Below, one piece after another: positions 10,130 to 19,697 of a DNA stretch of 54,780 nucleotides (position 1 is the stretch's first letter; every line of letters begins with the position of its first letter). Source of the stretch: Pseudonocardiaceae bacterium (GTDB lineage Bacteria > Actinomycetota > Actinomycetes > Mycobacteriales > Pseudonocardiaceae); the NCBI GenBank assembly GCA_009377865.1, contig WHTH01000025.1:1-54780 (forward strand). The letters run 5' to 3'. The notes under the pieces are model-generated. The model was not told the DNA's origin. It saw only the letters and a program-made list of their open reading frames with translations, and searched no databases. The position numbers and the translations under genes are program-made.

Positions 10130-11515
10130 CTACAGCGCCTTGAGCTCCTCGATCACGCCCGAGACGGAGGACTTCGCGTCACCGAAGAGCATCGAGGTCT
10201 TGTCGTCGTAGTAGAGCTGGTTCTCGATGCCGGCGAACCCGGAGCCCATCGACCGCTTGAGGACGATGACCGCCTTGCTCTCGTCGACGTTGAGGATCGG
10301 CATGCCGTGGATCGGCGAGCCCGGGTCGTTGCGCGCTGCCGGATTGGTGACGTCGTTCGCACCGATCACCAGGGCGACGTCGGTACGACTGAACTCGTCG
10401 TTGATGTCATCCATCTCCTTGAGCTGCTCGTAAGGCACATCGGCCTCGGCGAGCAGCACGTTCATGTGTCCCGGCATCCGGCCGGCCACCGGATGGATGG
10501 CGTACTTGACCTCGACACCCTTGTCCTCGAGCAGCTTGGCCATGTCGCGCACCGAGTGCTGCGCCTGGGCCACGGCCATCCCGTACCCGGGCACCACGAC
10601 GACCTGGCTGGCGTAGGCCATCTGGATCGCCGCGTCGGCGGTGCTCGTCTCCCGCACGGTCTTGTTACCGGCGTCACCGCCCGCGACGGCCGCGGCGCCA
10701 CCACCGAAGCCGCCCGCCACGATGGCCGGGATGGACCGGTTCATCGCCTTGGCCATCAGATTGGTCAGGATCGAACCGGAGGCGCCGACGATCATGCCGC
10801 CGACCATCATGGCGGTGTTGTTCAGCGCCAGCCCGGCGGCTGCCGCTGCCAGCCCGGTCAGCGCGTTGAGCAGCGAGATCACCACTGGCATGTCGGCGCC
10901 GCCGATCGGCAGCACCACCGCCAGACCCAGTACCGCGGCGAACACCAGCGTGCCGATGATCAGCAGCTCGGTGGTGCCGCCCAGCCCGATCGTTACCGCG
11001 CAGGCCACCGCCCCCGCCAGTACCAGCACGTTGAGCGGTTGCTGCAACCGGCCCAGCGTGATGGGCTTGCTGGGAACGATCTCCTGCAGCTTGCCGAAGG
11101 CGACCAGCGAGCCCCAGAACGACACCGACCCGACGATCGCGGCGAACAGCGAGGCACCGATCATGTAGCCGGCCTCGCCCAGGTAACCGTCGGTGGTGCG
11201 GAACTCGGCCCATGCGATGAGCGCGACGGTGCCGCCACCCAGGCCGTTGAACAGCGCCACCATCTGCGGCATCGCGGTCATCTTGACCTGGCGGGCCGAG
11301 GGGATCCCCGCCGCTGTGCCGATCCCCACACCGAGCGCGATCAGCGCCCAGTTGGTGACCCCTGGGGTGAGCAGCACGGCGATCACGGCGATCGCCATGC
11401 CGACCGCTGCGATGAGGTTGCCGCGCACCGCGGTGCGGGGCCCGGTCAGGCCCATGAGGCCGTAGATGAACAGCGCGAAGGCGACGATGTAGAGGACGGT
11501 GACCAGGGTGCTCAT
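10130..11515 (-). CDS. pntB: NAD(P) transhydrogenase beta subunit
   Basis: The beta subunit carries the NADP(H)-binding domain III and part of the proton channel of the membrane transhydrogenase, which makes NADPH from NADH using the proton gradient. The 461-residue protein has about eight hydrophobic segments in its first 270 residues, then the NADP domain with VVVPGYGMAVAQAQHSV, HPVAGRMPGHMNVLLAEA and VIGANDVTNPAA, all typical. The ATG overlaps the pntAB stop by four bases. It is the last gene of the operon. Confidence 0.96.
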   Translation of the reverse strand: MSTLVTVLYIVAFALFIYGLMGLTGPRTAVRGNLIAAVGMAIAVIAVLLTPGVTNWALIALGVGIGTAAGIPSARQVKMTAMPQMVALFNGLGGGTVALIAWAEFRTTDGYLGEAGYMIGASLFAAIVGSVSFWGSLVAFGKLQEIVPSKPITLGRLQQPLNVLVLAGAVACAVTIGLGGTTELLIIGTLVFAAVLGLAVVLPIGGADMPVVISLLNALTGLAAAAAGLALNNTAMMVGGMIVGASGSILTNLMAKAMNRSIPAIVAGGFGGGAAAVAGGDAGNKTVRETSTADAAIQMAYASQVVVVPGYGMAVAQAQHSVRDMAKLLEDKGVEVKYAIHPVAGRMPGHMNVLLAEADVPYEQLKEMDDINDEFSRTDVALVIGANDVTNPAARNDPGSPIHGMPILNVDESKAVIVLKRSMGSGFAGIENQLYYDDKTSMLFGDAKSSVSGVIEELKAL

Positions 11516-11844
11516 CGCTGCTCGGACTCCTTCGCGGGTGCCGGCTTGCTCTTGAACATCCCCAGCATCCGGTCGGTGACCAGGAAGCCGCCCACGACGT
11601 TGATCGTCCCGAACGCGATCGCGATGACCAGCAGGATCTTGCTGAACACGTCGGCGTCGGGATGGGTGATGCCGAGCACCACGATGCCACCGAGCACCAC
11701 GATGCCGTGGATCGCGTTCGTCCCTGACATCAACGGCGTGTGCAGGGTGTTGGGCACCTTCGAGATCACGGCGAAGCCGACGAATCCGGCCAGCACGAGG
11801 ATCGCGAGGTAGCCCAGCAGCTCGGTTGTGGTCGCTTCAGCCAT
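11512..11844 (-). CDS. pntAB: NAD(P) transhydrogenase alpha subunit part 2 (membrane domain)
   Basis: A small 110-residue membrane protein, the split-off domain II portion of the alpha subunit. It has three to four transmembrane helices, including LLGYLAILVLAGFVGFAVI, and the conserved VPNTLHTPLMSGTNAIHGIVV that contributes to the proton channel. The ATG at 11844 overlaps the pntAA stop (TGATG); a TTG three bases earlier is an alternative. The three-gene split alpha1/alpha2/beta arrangement is usual in actinobacteria. Confidence 0.94.
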   Translation of the reverse strand: MAEATTTELLGYLAILVLAGFVGFAVISKVPNTLHTPLMSGTNAIHGIVVLGGIVVLGITHPDADVFSKILLVIAIAFGTINVVGGFLVTDRMLGMFKSKPAPAKESEQR

Positions 11845-12953
11845 CAACTGTCCTCTCGCGTGACACAGGAGCGTGCCAACACCTCGTCGTCCCAGTCCGG
11901 CGCCAGCTGGCCCTCGTCGCCGACCATCAACCCCAGCAGCGCCGCCACGTTTCGCGCGTAGAGCTCGCTGGCGTGCTCGGGCATCGAGGCCGGCAGGTTC
12001 AGCGGCGACGCGATCATCACGTCATGGCGGACGACGATCTCACCCGGCTCGGTCAGCTCGCAGTTGCCCCCGGTCTCGCCGGCGAGGTCGACGACGACGC
12101 TGCCCGGCGCCATCCCCTTCACCGCCTCCCCGGTGACCAGCGTCGGCGCCTTGCGCCCCGGCACCAGCGCAGTCGTGATCACGATGTCGAAGCCGGTGAT
12201 CGCATCGGTCAGCCGCTGCTGCTGCTCGGCCCGCTCGTCGTCGGTCAGCTCGCGTGCGTAGCCACCCTCGCCGGCTGCTTCGATGCCCAGGTCGAGCCAC
12301 TTGGCGCCCAGCGAGCGCACCTGGTCGGCCACGTCGGGCCGCACGTCGTAGCCGGTGGTCCGAGCGCCGAGACGTTTGGCGGTGGCCAGCGCCTGCAGGC
12401 CCGCGACGCCGACACCGAGCACCAGCGCGGTCGCCGGTTTCACCGTGCCGGCCGCCGTGGTGAGCATCGGAAAGAACCGGGTCGAGCGCTCTGCGGCGAG
12501 CAGCACCGCCTTGTAGCCGGCGACATTGGCCTGCGACGACAGCGCGTCCATCGACTGCGCCCGCGATATCCGAGGGATCGACTCCATCGCGAAGGCGGTC
12601 ACACCCGCCTCGCGCAGCTGATCTGCGATCTTGGGATTCGACAGCGGTGCGAGGAAGCTGATCAGCATGGAGTCGCGCCGCAGTCGCCCGATCTCCTCGG
12701 CGGTCGGTGGCGCCACCTTGACCACGACGTCGTTGTCCCACGGGTCGCCGATCGTCGCGCCGGCCCCGGTGAACAGCTCGTCGGGCATCAAGGCGGCGAC
12801 CCCGGCGCCGGACTCGACGACGACGTGCAGACCTTGCTGGGTCAGCTTCTCGACGACCTTGGGTACCAGCGCGACGCGGCGTTCACCGTCCGGCGATTCC
12901 CGGGGCACGCCGACCCGGGCACCGGTCTCAGATGCAGTCACGCCGTGGAGCAT
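11844..12953 (-). CDS. pntAA: NAD(P) transhydrogenase alpha subunit part 1 (NAD-binding domain)
   Basis: The peripheral domain I binds NAD(H) and exchanges hydride with PntB. The 369-residue protein contains the AlaDH/PNT N-terminal block (VGVPRESPDGERRVALVPKVV, residues 14-34), the nucleotide-binding VLGVGVAGLQALATAKRLGA (about residue 178) and an acidic GYDVRPDVADQV. The start at 12953 or the GTG twelve bases downstream are both possible. It is divergent from the coxL-like gene; the 27-bp palindrome at 13094 lies in the spacer. Confidence 0.93.
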   Translation of the reverse strand: MLHGVTASETGARVGVPRESPDGERRVALVPKVVEKLTQQGLHVVVESGAGVAALMPDELFTGAGATIGDPWDNDVVVKVAPPTAEEIGRLRRDSMLISFLAPLSNPKIADQLREAGVTAFAMESIPRISRAQSMDALSSQANVAGYKAVLLAAERSTRFFPMLTTAAGTVKPATALVLGVGVAGLQALATAKRLGARTTGYDVRPDVADQVRSLGAKWLDLGIEAAGEGGYARELTDDERAEQQQRLTDAITGFDIVITTALVPGRKAPTLVTGEAVKGMAPGSVVVDLAGETGGNCELTEPGEIVVRHDVMIASPLNLPASMPEHASELYARNVAALLGLMVGDEGQLAPDWDDEVLARSCVTREDS

Positions 12954-13093
12954 CGGGCATGATCCGCTCGACGTCCAGTGCAGGACCGGTCAATGGTGGT
13001 ATGCGGCACACGGTCAACACCCCGGCGCCTCATCCGGTGCTGCCGAGGATCAGCCGAGTGGTTTCGCGCGGGGCGTCCCGTTACGGCCATCGC

Positions 13094-13120
13094 ATTGCGC
13101 CAACGCCGCGTTGGCGCAAT
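13094..13120. promoter_or_regulatory. Perfect inverted repeat, probable operator in the pnt/coxL-like divergent spacer
   Basis: ATTGCGCCAACG and its exact complement CGTTGGCGCAAT flank a 3-bp centre, 29 bases before the ATG of the CoxL-like gene and about 140 bases before pntAA. Size and position suit a dimeric repressor site. No regulator gene is adjacent. A hairpin role in RNA is also possible. Confidence 0.5.
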
Positions 13121-13148
13121 CGGCGGCGTCGTTGCATAGGGTTGTGCA

Positions 13149-15515
13149 ATGGCCGGGTCGTTGATCGGAACCCAAGTCCGTCGCGTCGAGGACCGGCTCC
13201 GGGGCGCGAGCACCTACGTCGGCAACCTGCAGGTGGACGGCCTGCTGCAGCTGGCCTTCGTGCGATCCCCGCTGGCGCACGCGACGATCACCCGCATCGA
13301 CGCGGGGGCGGCGCTAGCCGCACCGGGTGTCGTGAGCGTCTACACCGCCCACGACCTGCGGATCCCGCGTCATCACACCTTTGTCCGCGTCAACGACACC
13401 TGTCTGCGCCCGCCGCTGGCCGAGGGCAAGGTCCGCTTCGCTGGCGACGCCGTTGCGGTCGTGGTAGCCGAGACCGTGGCGGCCGCGGCCGACGCCGTCG
13501 AGCTCGTCGATATCGACTACGAGCCGCTGCCCGCCGTCACCGATCCCGAGGCGGCGCTCGCCGACGGTGCACCGCTGCAGTTCGAGGAGCTGGGTTCGAA
13601 CCTGGCCGCCGGTGCCCGCGATCCCGACGATGTCGACCCGCTGGCCGGCGCCGACGTCGTGGTGCGGGCGCGGATGGAGAACCAGCGAGTCGCAGTGGTG
13701 CCGATGGAAGGCAACGCGATCACCGTCGTGCCGGGCGGCGAGGATGACGAGCACCAGTTGACGGTGCACGTCTCGACCCAGATGCCGCACCTGCTGCGCA
13801 ACGACGCTGCCCGGCTGTTCGAGCTGGACCCGCAGCGGCTGCGGGTGGTGTCGCCGCACGTCGGCGGGGGATTCGGCGGCAAGGCGGGCCTCGCGCCCGA
13901 GCACTCCGTCGCGATCGCCGCCGCGCGCGTGCTCGACCGGCCGGTGTCGTGGGTGGAGACCCGCTCGGAGAACATGACCGCGATGCACGGCCGCGCGCAG
14001 ATCCACTACGCCGAGCTGGGGCTGCGCCACGACGGCACGATGGTGGGGCTGCGGATCAGGGTGGTCGGCGACTCGGACGCCTATGCCGGGTTCGGCGGCG
14101 CACTGGCGATGGGTCCCACCAGGGTCATGGCGCAGGGCGTCTACCGGGTGCCGGCACTGAGCTTCGCCGCCGCGGCCGCGCTGACCAACACGGCCCCCGT
14201 TGGAGCGTTCCGTGGCGCCGGGCGCCCGGAAGCCGCCGCGATGCTCGAGCGGATCATGGACATGGGAGCCATGGCGCTCGAGATCGACCCTGCCGAGATC
14301 CGCCGCCGCAACTTCATCCGCCCCGACCAGTTCCCCTTCACCACCGAGGTCGGCACTAGCTACGACTCCGGCGACTACGCCCTGGCGCTCGACGAGGCGC
14401 TGCGGCTGGGCGGTTACGACGAGCTGCGCGCCGAGCAGGCGCGACGGCGCGAGGCCGGTGAGCGCCGCGTGCTCGGGATCGGGCTGTGCAGCTACGTCGA
14501 GATCACCGGCGGGGGTGGCGGCGGCGAGTTCGGCGCCGTGACCGTGCACGCCGACGGGACGGCGACCGCGCGGGTGGGCACGTCGGCGCACGGGCAGGGC
14601 CACGCCACGTCGTTCGCCATGCTGGTGGCCGACTCGCTGGGCATTGACGTCGGCTCGGTGCACTTCGTGCAGTCCGACACCGCGGTGATCCCCACCGGCG
14701 GCGGCACCGGTGGTTCGCGCTCGCTGCAGCTCGGCGGGAACGCGGTGCGTGCCGCCGCGGACGAGGTGCTCGAGCGTGCCCGCGAGCTGGCCGCCTCGCT
14801 GCTCGAGGCCGACGTCGACGACATCGTCGCCGCCGACGGCCGGGTCGGGGTCGGCGGCGTGCCCGGCCGGTCGTTCGGCTGAGCGCAGCTCGCGACCGCC
14901 GCCGAGCAGCAGGGGCAGCCGCTGGGCGCCGAGCTGGAATTCACCCAGGACGGCGCGACGTTCCCCTTCGGCGCCCATCTCGCGGTGGTCGAGGTCGATC
15001 TCGACACCGGGCACGTCACACCGTTGCGCCATATCGCGGTCGACGATTGCGGCCGGGTGCTCAACCCGATGATCGTCGAAGGGCAGCAGCACGGTGGCGC
15101 GGCGCAGGGCATCGCGCAGGCGCTGTGGGAGCAGGTGGTCTACGACGCCGAGGGCACGCTGCTGTCAGCGACGCTGGCCGACTACGCGATGCCCAGCGCG
15201 GCCGACCTGTGCTCGTTCGAGGTCGCCAACACCGAGACGCCGACGCCGCTCAACCCGCTGGGCGTCAAGGGCATCGGCGAGTCCGCGACGGTGGGATCCA
15301 CGCCGGCGGTGCAGAACGCTGTGGTCGACGCGCTGTCGCACCTGGGGGTGCGCCATCTCGACCTGCCGTGCACGCCGCAGCGGGTGTGGCGGGCGATCCG
15401 GGATGCGGAGTCGGGCACCCTGGCCGACCCGTGGCGCGAGCCGCCCCCGGTGTTCGCGACGCTGCCTGTCCGCGGTGCCGCACCCGCACCCGAAGCCGAG
15501 GGCGCCGACATCTGA
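13149..15515 (+). pseudogene. Xanthine dehydrogenase/CoxL-family molybdopterin-binding subunit with an in-frame stop
   Basis: A large-subunit molybdenum hydroxylase that would oxidise a CO-, aldehyde- or purine-like substrate at a Mo-pterin centre. The ATG at 13149 opens 577 codons to a TGA at 14880-14882. The same frame then continues for 210 more codons to 15515, giving a total length normal for CoxL proteins. The stop replaces an expected Trp in a SFG-W-AQLATAAEQ context (TGG to TGA). Conserved parts are present on both sides: the HVGGGFGGKAG loop and VGAFRGAGRPEA before it, and VKGIGESATVGS with the catalytic Glu after it. No adjacent CoxS or CoxM genes are seen. Decayed gene, sequencing error or readthrough remain open. 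Confidence 0.85.
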
Positions 15516-15520
15516 CCACG

Positions 15521-16387
15521 TTACGCGGAAAGGGCGCGGCGGGATCGGAGTGCGCTCGTAGCGCGGCAGGCCAGGTAGATGACGAACACGATCGCCGTGA
15601 CGTAGGCGCTGATCGGCGCGCCCGGCGCCAGCGATGCGATGATCCCGCCGACCACTGCGAACTCGGCGAACAGTGTGGCGAGCAGCAACGCCGTCAGCGG
15701 GTTCGCGGTCAGCTGCGCCGCCGCGGCCGCGGGGGTGATCAGCAGCGCCAGCACCAGCAACGCTCCCACCGTCGGGACGGCGAGCCCGGTGGCCACTCCG
15801 ACCAGCACCGCGAACAGCACGGACAGGCCCCGCACAGGCACCCCTCGAGCCCGTGCGACGTCGGCGTCGACGCTGGCGAACAGCAGCGGACGCCACACTG
15901 CGGCGAGCACCACCAGCGCGGCGACCACGGCCGTGGCGAGCAACCACACGTCGTCGCGTCCGACCGCCACTATCTGTCCGAAGAGCAGCGAGAATTGGTT
16001 CGACGCCCGGCCCTCGTAGAGCCACAGGAACAGCCCGCCGAGGCCGAGCCCGAAGGCGAGTACCACCCCGATCACCGAGTCGCGTTCTCGCTCGCGCAGC
16101 CCCAGCAGACCGAACACCAGCGCGGCGGTGACGGCACCGACAAGCGCGCCCACGCTGACGGCCGAGGCGCTGACCAGTAGCGCGGCCGCGGCACCGGTGA
16201 AGGTGAGCTCGCTGGTGCCGTGCACCGCGAAGGAGACCTGGCGGGCGACGACCAGCGGGCCGAGCGCCCCGGCGATCAGCGCCAGCAGGGCACCGGCGAG
16301 CAGCGAGGACTGCACGAAGTCCAGTGCCAGCAGCTCACCGGTGCCCTCGAAGCGAAAGATCCTGTCCAACACCTCGCCCGGGCTCAT
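15521..16387 (-). CDS. Metal ABC transporter permease (ZnuB/MntB, ABC-3 family)
   Basis: The 288-residue protein has about eight hydrophobic helices and the ABC-3 family pattern, including ALGPLVVARQVSFAVHGTSELTFTGAAAALL near the N-terminus and VGALLVLALLITPAAAA late. It forms the membrane channel for zinc or manganese import with the ATPase and binding protein encoded upstream. The ATG overlaps the ATPase stop by four bases (ATGA). It ends near the converging CoxL-like gene, six bases from its stop. Confidence 0.93.
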   Translation of the reverse strand: MSPGEVLDRIFRFEGTGELLALDFVQSSLLAGALLALIAGALGPLVVARQVSFAVHGTSELTFTGAAAALLVSASAVSVGALVGAVTAALVFGLLGLRERERDSVIGVVLAFGLGLGGLFLWLYEGRASNQFSLLFGQIVAVGRDDVWLLATAVVAALVVLAAVWRPLLFASVDADVARARGVPVRGLSVLFAVLVGVATGLAVPTVGALLVLALLITPAAAAAQLTANPLTALLLATLFAEFAVVGGIIASLAPGAPISAYVTAIVFVIYLACRATSALRSRRALSA

Positions 16388-17247
16388 GACGGTTGCGCCA
16401 GGTGGTGGTCGTGGTCGTGGGCGCCGACCACGAGCAACCGGTCGCGCACGCGGATCACATCGACCTCGGTGGCATAGAGCTCGGACAGCACCGCCGAGGT
16501 CATCACCTCATCGGGAGTGCCGATGCGGAAGCGCCCGTCGACGATGTAGAGCATCCGATCGACCATGGGCAGCACCGGGTTGATGTCGTGGGTGACGAAC
16601 AACACGGCGGTGCCCGTCGCATGGCGCCGCTCGTCGATCAACTCGCTGACCGCGCGCTGGTGGGCGAGGTCGAGCGACAGCAGTGGCTCGTCGCACAGCA
16701 GTACGTCGGGATCGCCGATCAGCGCTTGCGCGACCCGCAGTCGCTGTTGCTCGCCGCCGGAGAGCCGGCCGACCGGGGCGTCGGCGTAGTCCAGGGCGCC
16801 GACCGCGTCCAGCGCCTCCCGCACGCGACGGCGGCGGCTGCGCGAGGGCAGTGCGAAGCCCCACCGGTGCCCGTCGAGTCCTAGCCCGACCATGTCGCGG
16901 CCGCGCAGCGTAAGCGTGGGGTCCAGCGCCTGCTGCTGCGGGATGTAGCCGACGGTACGGCTGCCGCGGCGGACAGGTTGCCCGGACAGCTCGATATCGC
17001 CGGACGACAGCGGCGTCTGCCCGAGCAGGGCACGCAGCAGGCTGGTCTTGCCCGAGCCGTTGGGCCCGAGCACCGCAAGGAACTCACCTGGGGCCACATC
17101 GAGATCCAGCCCGTCCCACAACGTCCGGGCGCCGTAGGCCAGCCGGGCGCCGCGTAGCCGGACCGCGGGCGGTGGGTGGCGGTCGGGGCGGAGCTCGCGG
17201 GTCGTCGCCATGCTGTCGTCGACGGTGGCCATCTCAGCGTCGTTCAT
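16384..17247 (-). CDS. Metal ABC transporter ATP-binding protein (ZnuC-like)
   Basis: The 287-residue ATPase carries Walker A GPNGSGKTS (about residue 60), the Q-loop YIPQQQALDP, signature LSGGEQQRLRVAQAL, Walker B VLLCDEPLLSLD and the switch histidine in VTHDINPVLP. A C-terminal HDHDHH run may bind metal. It lies 28 bases after the binding-protein gene and overlaps the permease start, so the three form one operon. Confidence 0.94.
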   Translation of the reverse strand: MNDAEMATVDDSMATTRELRPDRHPPPAVRLRGARLAYGARTLWDGLDLDVAPGEFLAVLGPNGSGKTSLLRALLGQTPLSSGDIELSGQPVRRGSRTVGYIPQQQALDPTLTLRGRDMVGLGLDGHRWGFALPSRSRRRRVREALDAVGALDYADAPVGRLSGGEQQRLRVAQALIGDPDVLLCDEPLLSLDLAHQRAVSELIDERRHATGTAVLFVTHDINPVLPMVDRMLYIVDGRFRIGTPDEVMTSAVLSELYATEVDVIRVRDRLLVVGAHDHDHHLAQPS

Positions 17248-17275
17248 CTCGCCCCGTGTTCATCTGGTCCTGCGT

Positions 17276-18301
17276 TCATTCGCGCAGCGCCGTTTCGAGC
17301 GCATCGACCTGACCGGACATCCAGTCGACGTAGCTGGTGCCGTCGGGCAGCGTCTCGGCCATCTCGACGACGGGCATCCCGGCGGCCTCGGCGTCGGAGC
17401 GCACCTGTCCGGTCACCGGGGTCTCGGTCTGCGGGTTGAAGATCAGCGCGGCCACCTGCGGGTCCGCGACCAACTGGCGGGTCTCAGCGACTGCGGCGGC
17501 AGACGGGTCGCTCTCCTCCTCGACGGCCTCGACGAACTCGGAAGGTGTCACGTCGTCCAGCCCGGCGGCCTCGATGAGGTGGAACGCGATCGGCTCGGTC
17601 ACCGTGACGCGGGTTCCGGCGCGCTGCTGCTCGATCGCCGCGACCTGGTCGGCCAGCGTGTCGATCTCCTCGTGGAATGCCGCGGCGTTGGCGGTGAACA
17701 TCTCGGCGTTGTCTGGATCCAGCTCACCCAGCTGCTCGGCCGTCTTCTCGGCGACCGCCTCTACGGTGGCTAGGTCGTACCAGACGTGCTCGTTGGCACC
17801 ACCAGCGTGGCCGTGGCCCTCGTGGCCACCACCCTCGCCTTCCTCGTCGTCGCTGTGGCTCTCGCCTTCCGCGTCCGTTTCGGCCTCGTCGAGGAACGTG
17901 AAGGCTTCGATAGCGGGCACCTCGTCGTCCTCGCTCTCGAGGACCTGCGTCATGAACTCGTCGTAGCCGCCGCCGTTGTAGACGACGAGATCGGCGCCGA
18001 GCACCTCGGCCGCCTCGGACGGGGTGCTCTCGTAGGAGTGTGGGTCGGCGGACGGATCGTCGATGATGGAGTTCACCTCGACGGCATCACCACCAACGGC
18101 CGACACCACGCTGCCCCAGACGTCGGTGGAGGCGACGATGTCGAGTCGGCCGTCGCCGTCGTCCTGCGCCGCTCCCGCCGGGTCCTCGGCCGAACCACAG
18201 CCGGACAGCGCCAGTGACAGGACGAACAGCGCCGCGACGGGCTGCGCCGCGACGGGCTGCGCGGCGACACCGGGCTTCCGGCGCGGGAGGTGGGAGTTCA
18301 T
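17276..18301 (-). CDS. Zinc/manganese ABC transporter substrate-binding lipoprotein (ZnuA/TroA family)
   Basis: The 341-residue protein has a lipoprotein signal ending LALSGC and a TroA fold. Likely metal ligands are the His in SADPHSYESTPS and the His in NEHVWYD. Between them is an acidic His-rich loop (about residues 146-168, with HEGHGHAGG), typical of zinc-specific ZnuA. The signal sequence contains a tandem 15-bp duplication (18234-18263) giving AAQPV twice. A GGAG lies eight bases before the ATG. A likely Zur box sits just upstream, which favours zinc as substrate. Confidence 0.93.
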   Translation of the reverse strand: MNSHLPRRKPGVAAQPVAAQPVAALFVLSLALSGCGSAEDPAGAAQDDGDGRLDIVASTDVWGSVVSAVGGDAVEVNSIIDDPSADPHSYESTPSEAAEVLGADLVVYNGGGYDEFMTQVLESEDDEVPAIEAFTFLDEAETDAEGESHSDDEEGEGGGHEGHGHAGGANEHVWYDLATVEAVAEKTAEQLGELDPDNAEMFTANAAAFHEEIDTLADQVAAIEQQRAGTRVTVTEPIAFHLIEAAGLDDVTPSEFVEAVEEESDPSAAAVAETRQLVADPQVAALIFNPQTETPVTGQVRSDAEAAGMPVVEMAETLPDGTSYVDWMSGQVDALETALRE

Positions 18302-18324
18302 CGAGGCTGCTCCAGTGCTCGATC

Positions 18325-18346
18325 ATGAAATGGAAACCATTGTCAT
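18325..18346 (-). promoter_or_regulatory. Putative Zur box upstream of znuA-like gene
   Basis: An AT-rich dyad, ATGGAAA-CCA-TTGTCAT at 18330-18346 (5 of 7 arm positions match), stands in GC-rich DNA 29-45 bases upstream of the ZnuA start. It resembles actinobacterial Zur sites, which follow a TGANAATNATTNTCA-like pattern. Zinc-replete Zur would repress the importer. Confidence 0.5.
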
Positions 18347-18534
18347 AAGAACTCTAAAGCATCACACCGCGACTTGCCACCTAACCGAGTGCCTCAACGA
18401 CGGGACGCCATGCACTCAGCGTCACATCGCGGCGCCGTTGCCAGCCCCACGCGCCGTCATCCCACCGCTTCGGTGAACCCGCTGTGCCACGTGCTCAACT
18501 TCCCGGCGGTGTTCTGAACCGTTACCGTCACCGT

Positions 18535-19647
18535 ATGGAACGGTCGGTGAAGCAGCGGCGTCCCGCGACGCTCGCCTCGCTGGCAGCCGAGCTCGGCGTT
18601 TCCCGGACGACGGTGTCGAATGCCTACAACCGCCCGGACCAGCTGTCGCCCGAGCTGCGGCGGCGGGTGCTCGAGACCGCCCGACGGCTGGGCTACCCGG
18701 GACCGGACCCGGTGGCCCGCTCGCTGCGTACCCGGCGCGCGGGCGCGGTCGGGCTGCTGCTCACCGAGGCGTTGTCCTATGCATTCCGCGACCCGGCGGC
18801 GATCGGCTTCCTCGAGGGATTGGCGCTCAGCTGCGAGGAGGCCGGCCAGGGGCTGCTGATGGTGCCGGCGAGTCCGGAGGGCGATCAGGCACGGAGCGCC
18901 GCCGCGGTGCACCGTGCCGGTGTCGATGGTTTCGTCGTGTACTCGGTTCCCGATGACGACCCGCACTTCGCGGCCGTGCGGCAGCGGCCGTTGCCTACCG
19001 TGGTCTGCGATCAGCCCGTCGTTGAGGGGGTCGGCCATGTCGGGATCGACGACCAGGGCGCGATGGCCGGGCTCGGGCGCCACCTCATCGAGCTGGGGCA
19101 CCGTAGCGTTGGCGTCATCTGCATGCGGCTGGGCCGCGACCGCAACGACGGGTTCGTCGACGTCCTCCGACAGCGGGCGGCGCACTTCCACGTCCAGCGG
19201 GCCCGGCTGGCGGGCCTCGCGGACGCCTTCGGCGAGGTGGTCGACGACTGGTCGGCGGTGAGGGTGGTCGAGCGCTTCGACCACACCCTCGAGTCGGGTG
19301 CCTCGGCGGCGCGGCAGCTGCTCGACCGCGACCCCGGGCTGTCCGCGCTGGCATGCACCTCCGACATCCTCGCGCTCGGCGCTCTCGAGGAGGTGCGCCG
19401 CCGGTCGCTGCGCGTACCCGACGACATCACGGTCACCGGATTCGACTGCGTGCCCGAGGCCGAGCGCCTCGGCCTGACCACGGTGCGCCAGCCGGTCCGC
19501 GAGAAGGGTCGCGCGGCGGGCCGGCTGCTGCTGGGCTCGACCGAACCCGGCCGACGGCGCAGCGTCTCGTTGCCCACCGAACTCGTCATCGGGGCCACCT
19601 CGGGGCCGGCCAAGGCCACCGACGCCCCCTGGTTCTCCGGCCTCTGA
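18535..19647 (+). CDS. LacI family transcriptional regulator
   Basis: The 370-residue repressor has the N-terminal LacI helix-turn-helix (TLASLAAELGVSRTTVSNAYNRPDQLSPELRRRV, residues 10-43, written here as a continuous helix pair followed by the hinge helix) and a periplasmic-binding-protein-like sensor domain ending DDITVTGFDCVPEA. The ATG at 18535 is chosen because it opens directly on the DNA-binding domain. CCGTT and AACGG arms (18520-18543) surround the start and could be an autoregulatory operator. The effector sugar or nucleoside cannot be told. The nearby trehalose genes are a possible but unproven target. Confidence 0.9.
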   Translation: MERSVKQRRPATLASLAAELGVSRTTVSNAYNRPDQLSPELRRRVLETARRLGYPGPDPVARSLRTRRAGAVGLLLTEALSYAFRDPAAIGFLEGLALSCEEAGQGLLMVPASPEGDQARSAAAVHRAGVDGFVVYSVPDDDPHFAAVRQRPLPTVVCDQPVVEGVGHVGIDDQGAMAGLGRHLIELGHRSVGVICMRLGRDRNDGFVDVLRQRAAHFHVQRARLAGLADAFGEVVDDWSAVRVVERFDHTLESGASAARQLLDRDPGLSALACTSDILALGALEEVRRRSLRVPDDITVTGFDCVPEAERLGLTTVRQPVREKGRAAGRLLLGSTEPGRRRSVSLPTELVIGATSGPAKATDAPWFSGL

Positions 19648-19657
19648 CTACCGGTGG

Positions 19658-19697
19658 GTGAGTGATTCTTGTGGTTATAACCACAAGAATCACTCAC
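19658..19697. terminator. 40-bp perfect palindrome, bidirectional terminator of lacI-type gene and DUF559-like gene
   Basis: Arms GTGAGTGATTCTTGTGG and its complement around a TTATAA centre form an exact 40-bp palindrome starting ten bases after the LacI stop. It contains the stop codon of the converging gene. A near copy lies at 20745-20784. Confidence 0.7.

Noticed and set aside
10088-11812. A 574-codon open frame on the plus strand
   Set aside because: It is antisense to pntB/pntAB, rich in His, Gln, Arg and Gly, and has no family motifs; a GC-rich shadow frame.
14880-14882. Selenocysteine at the CoxL-like TGA
   Set aside because: Family context calls for Trp, not Cys or Sec, and no SECIS-like hairpin was recognised right after it; nonsense mutation or error is simpler.
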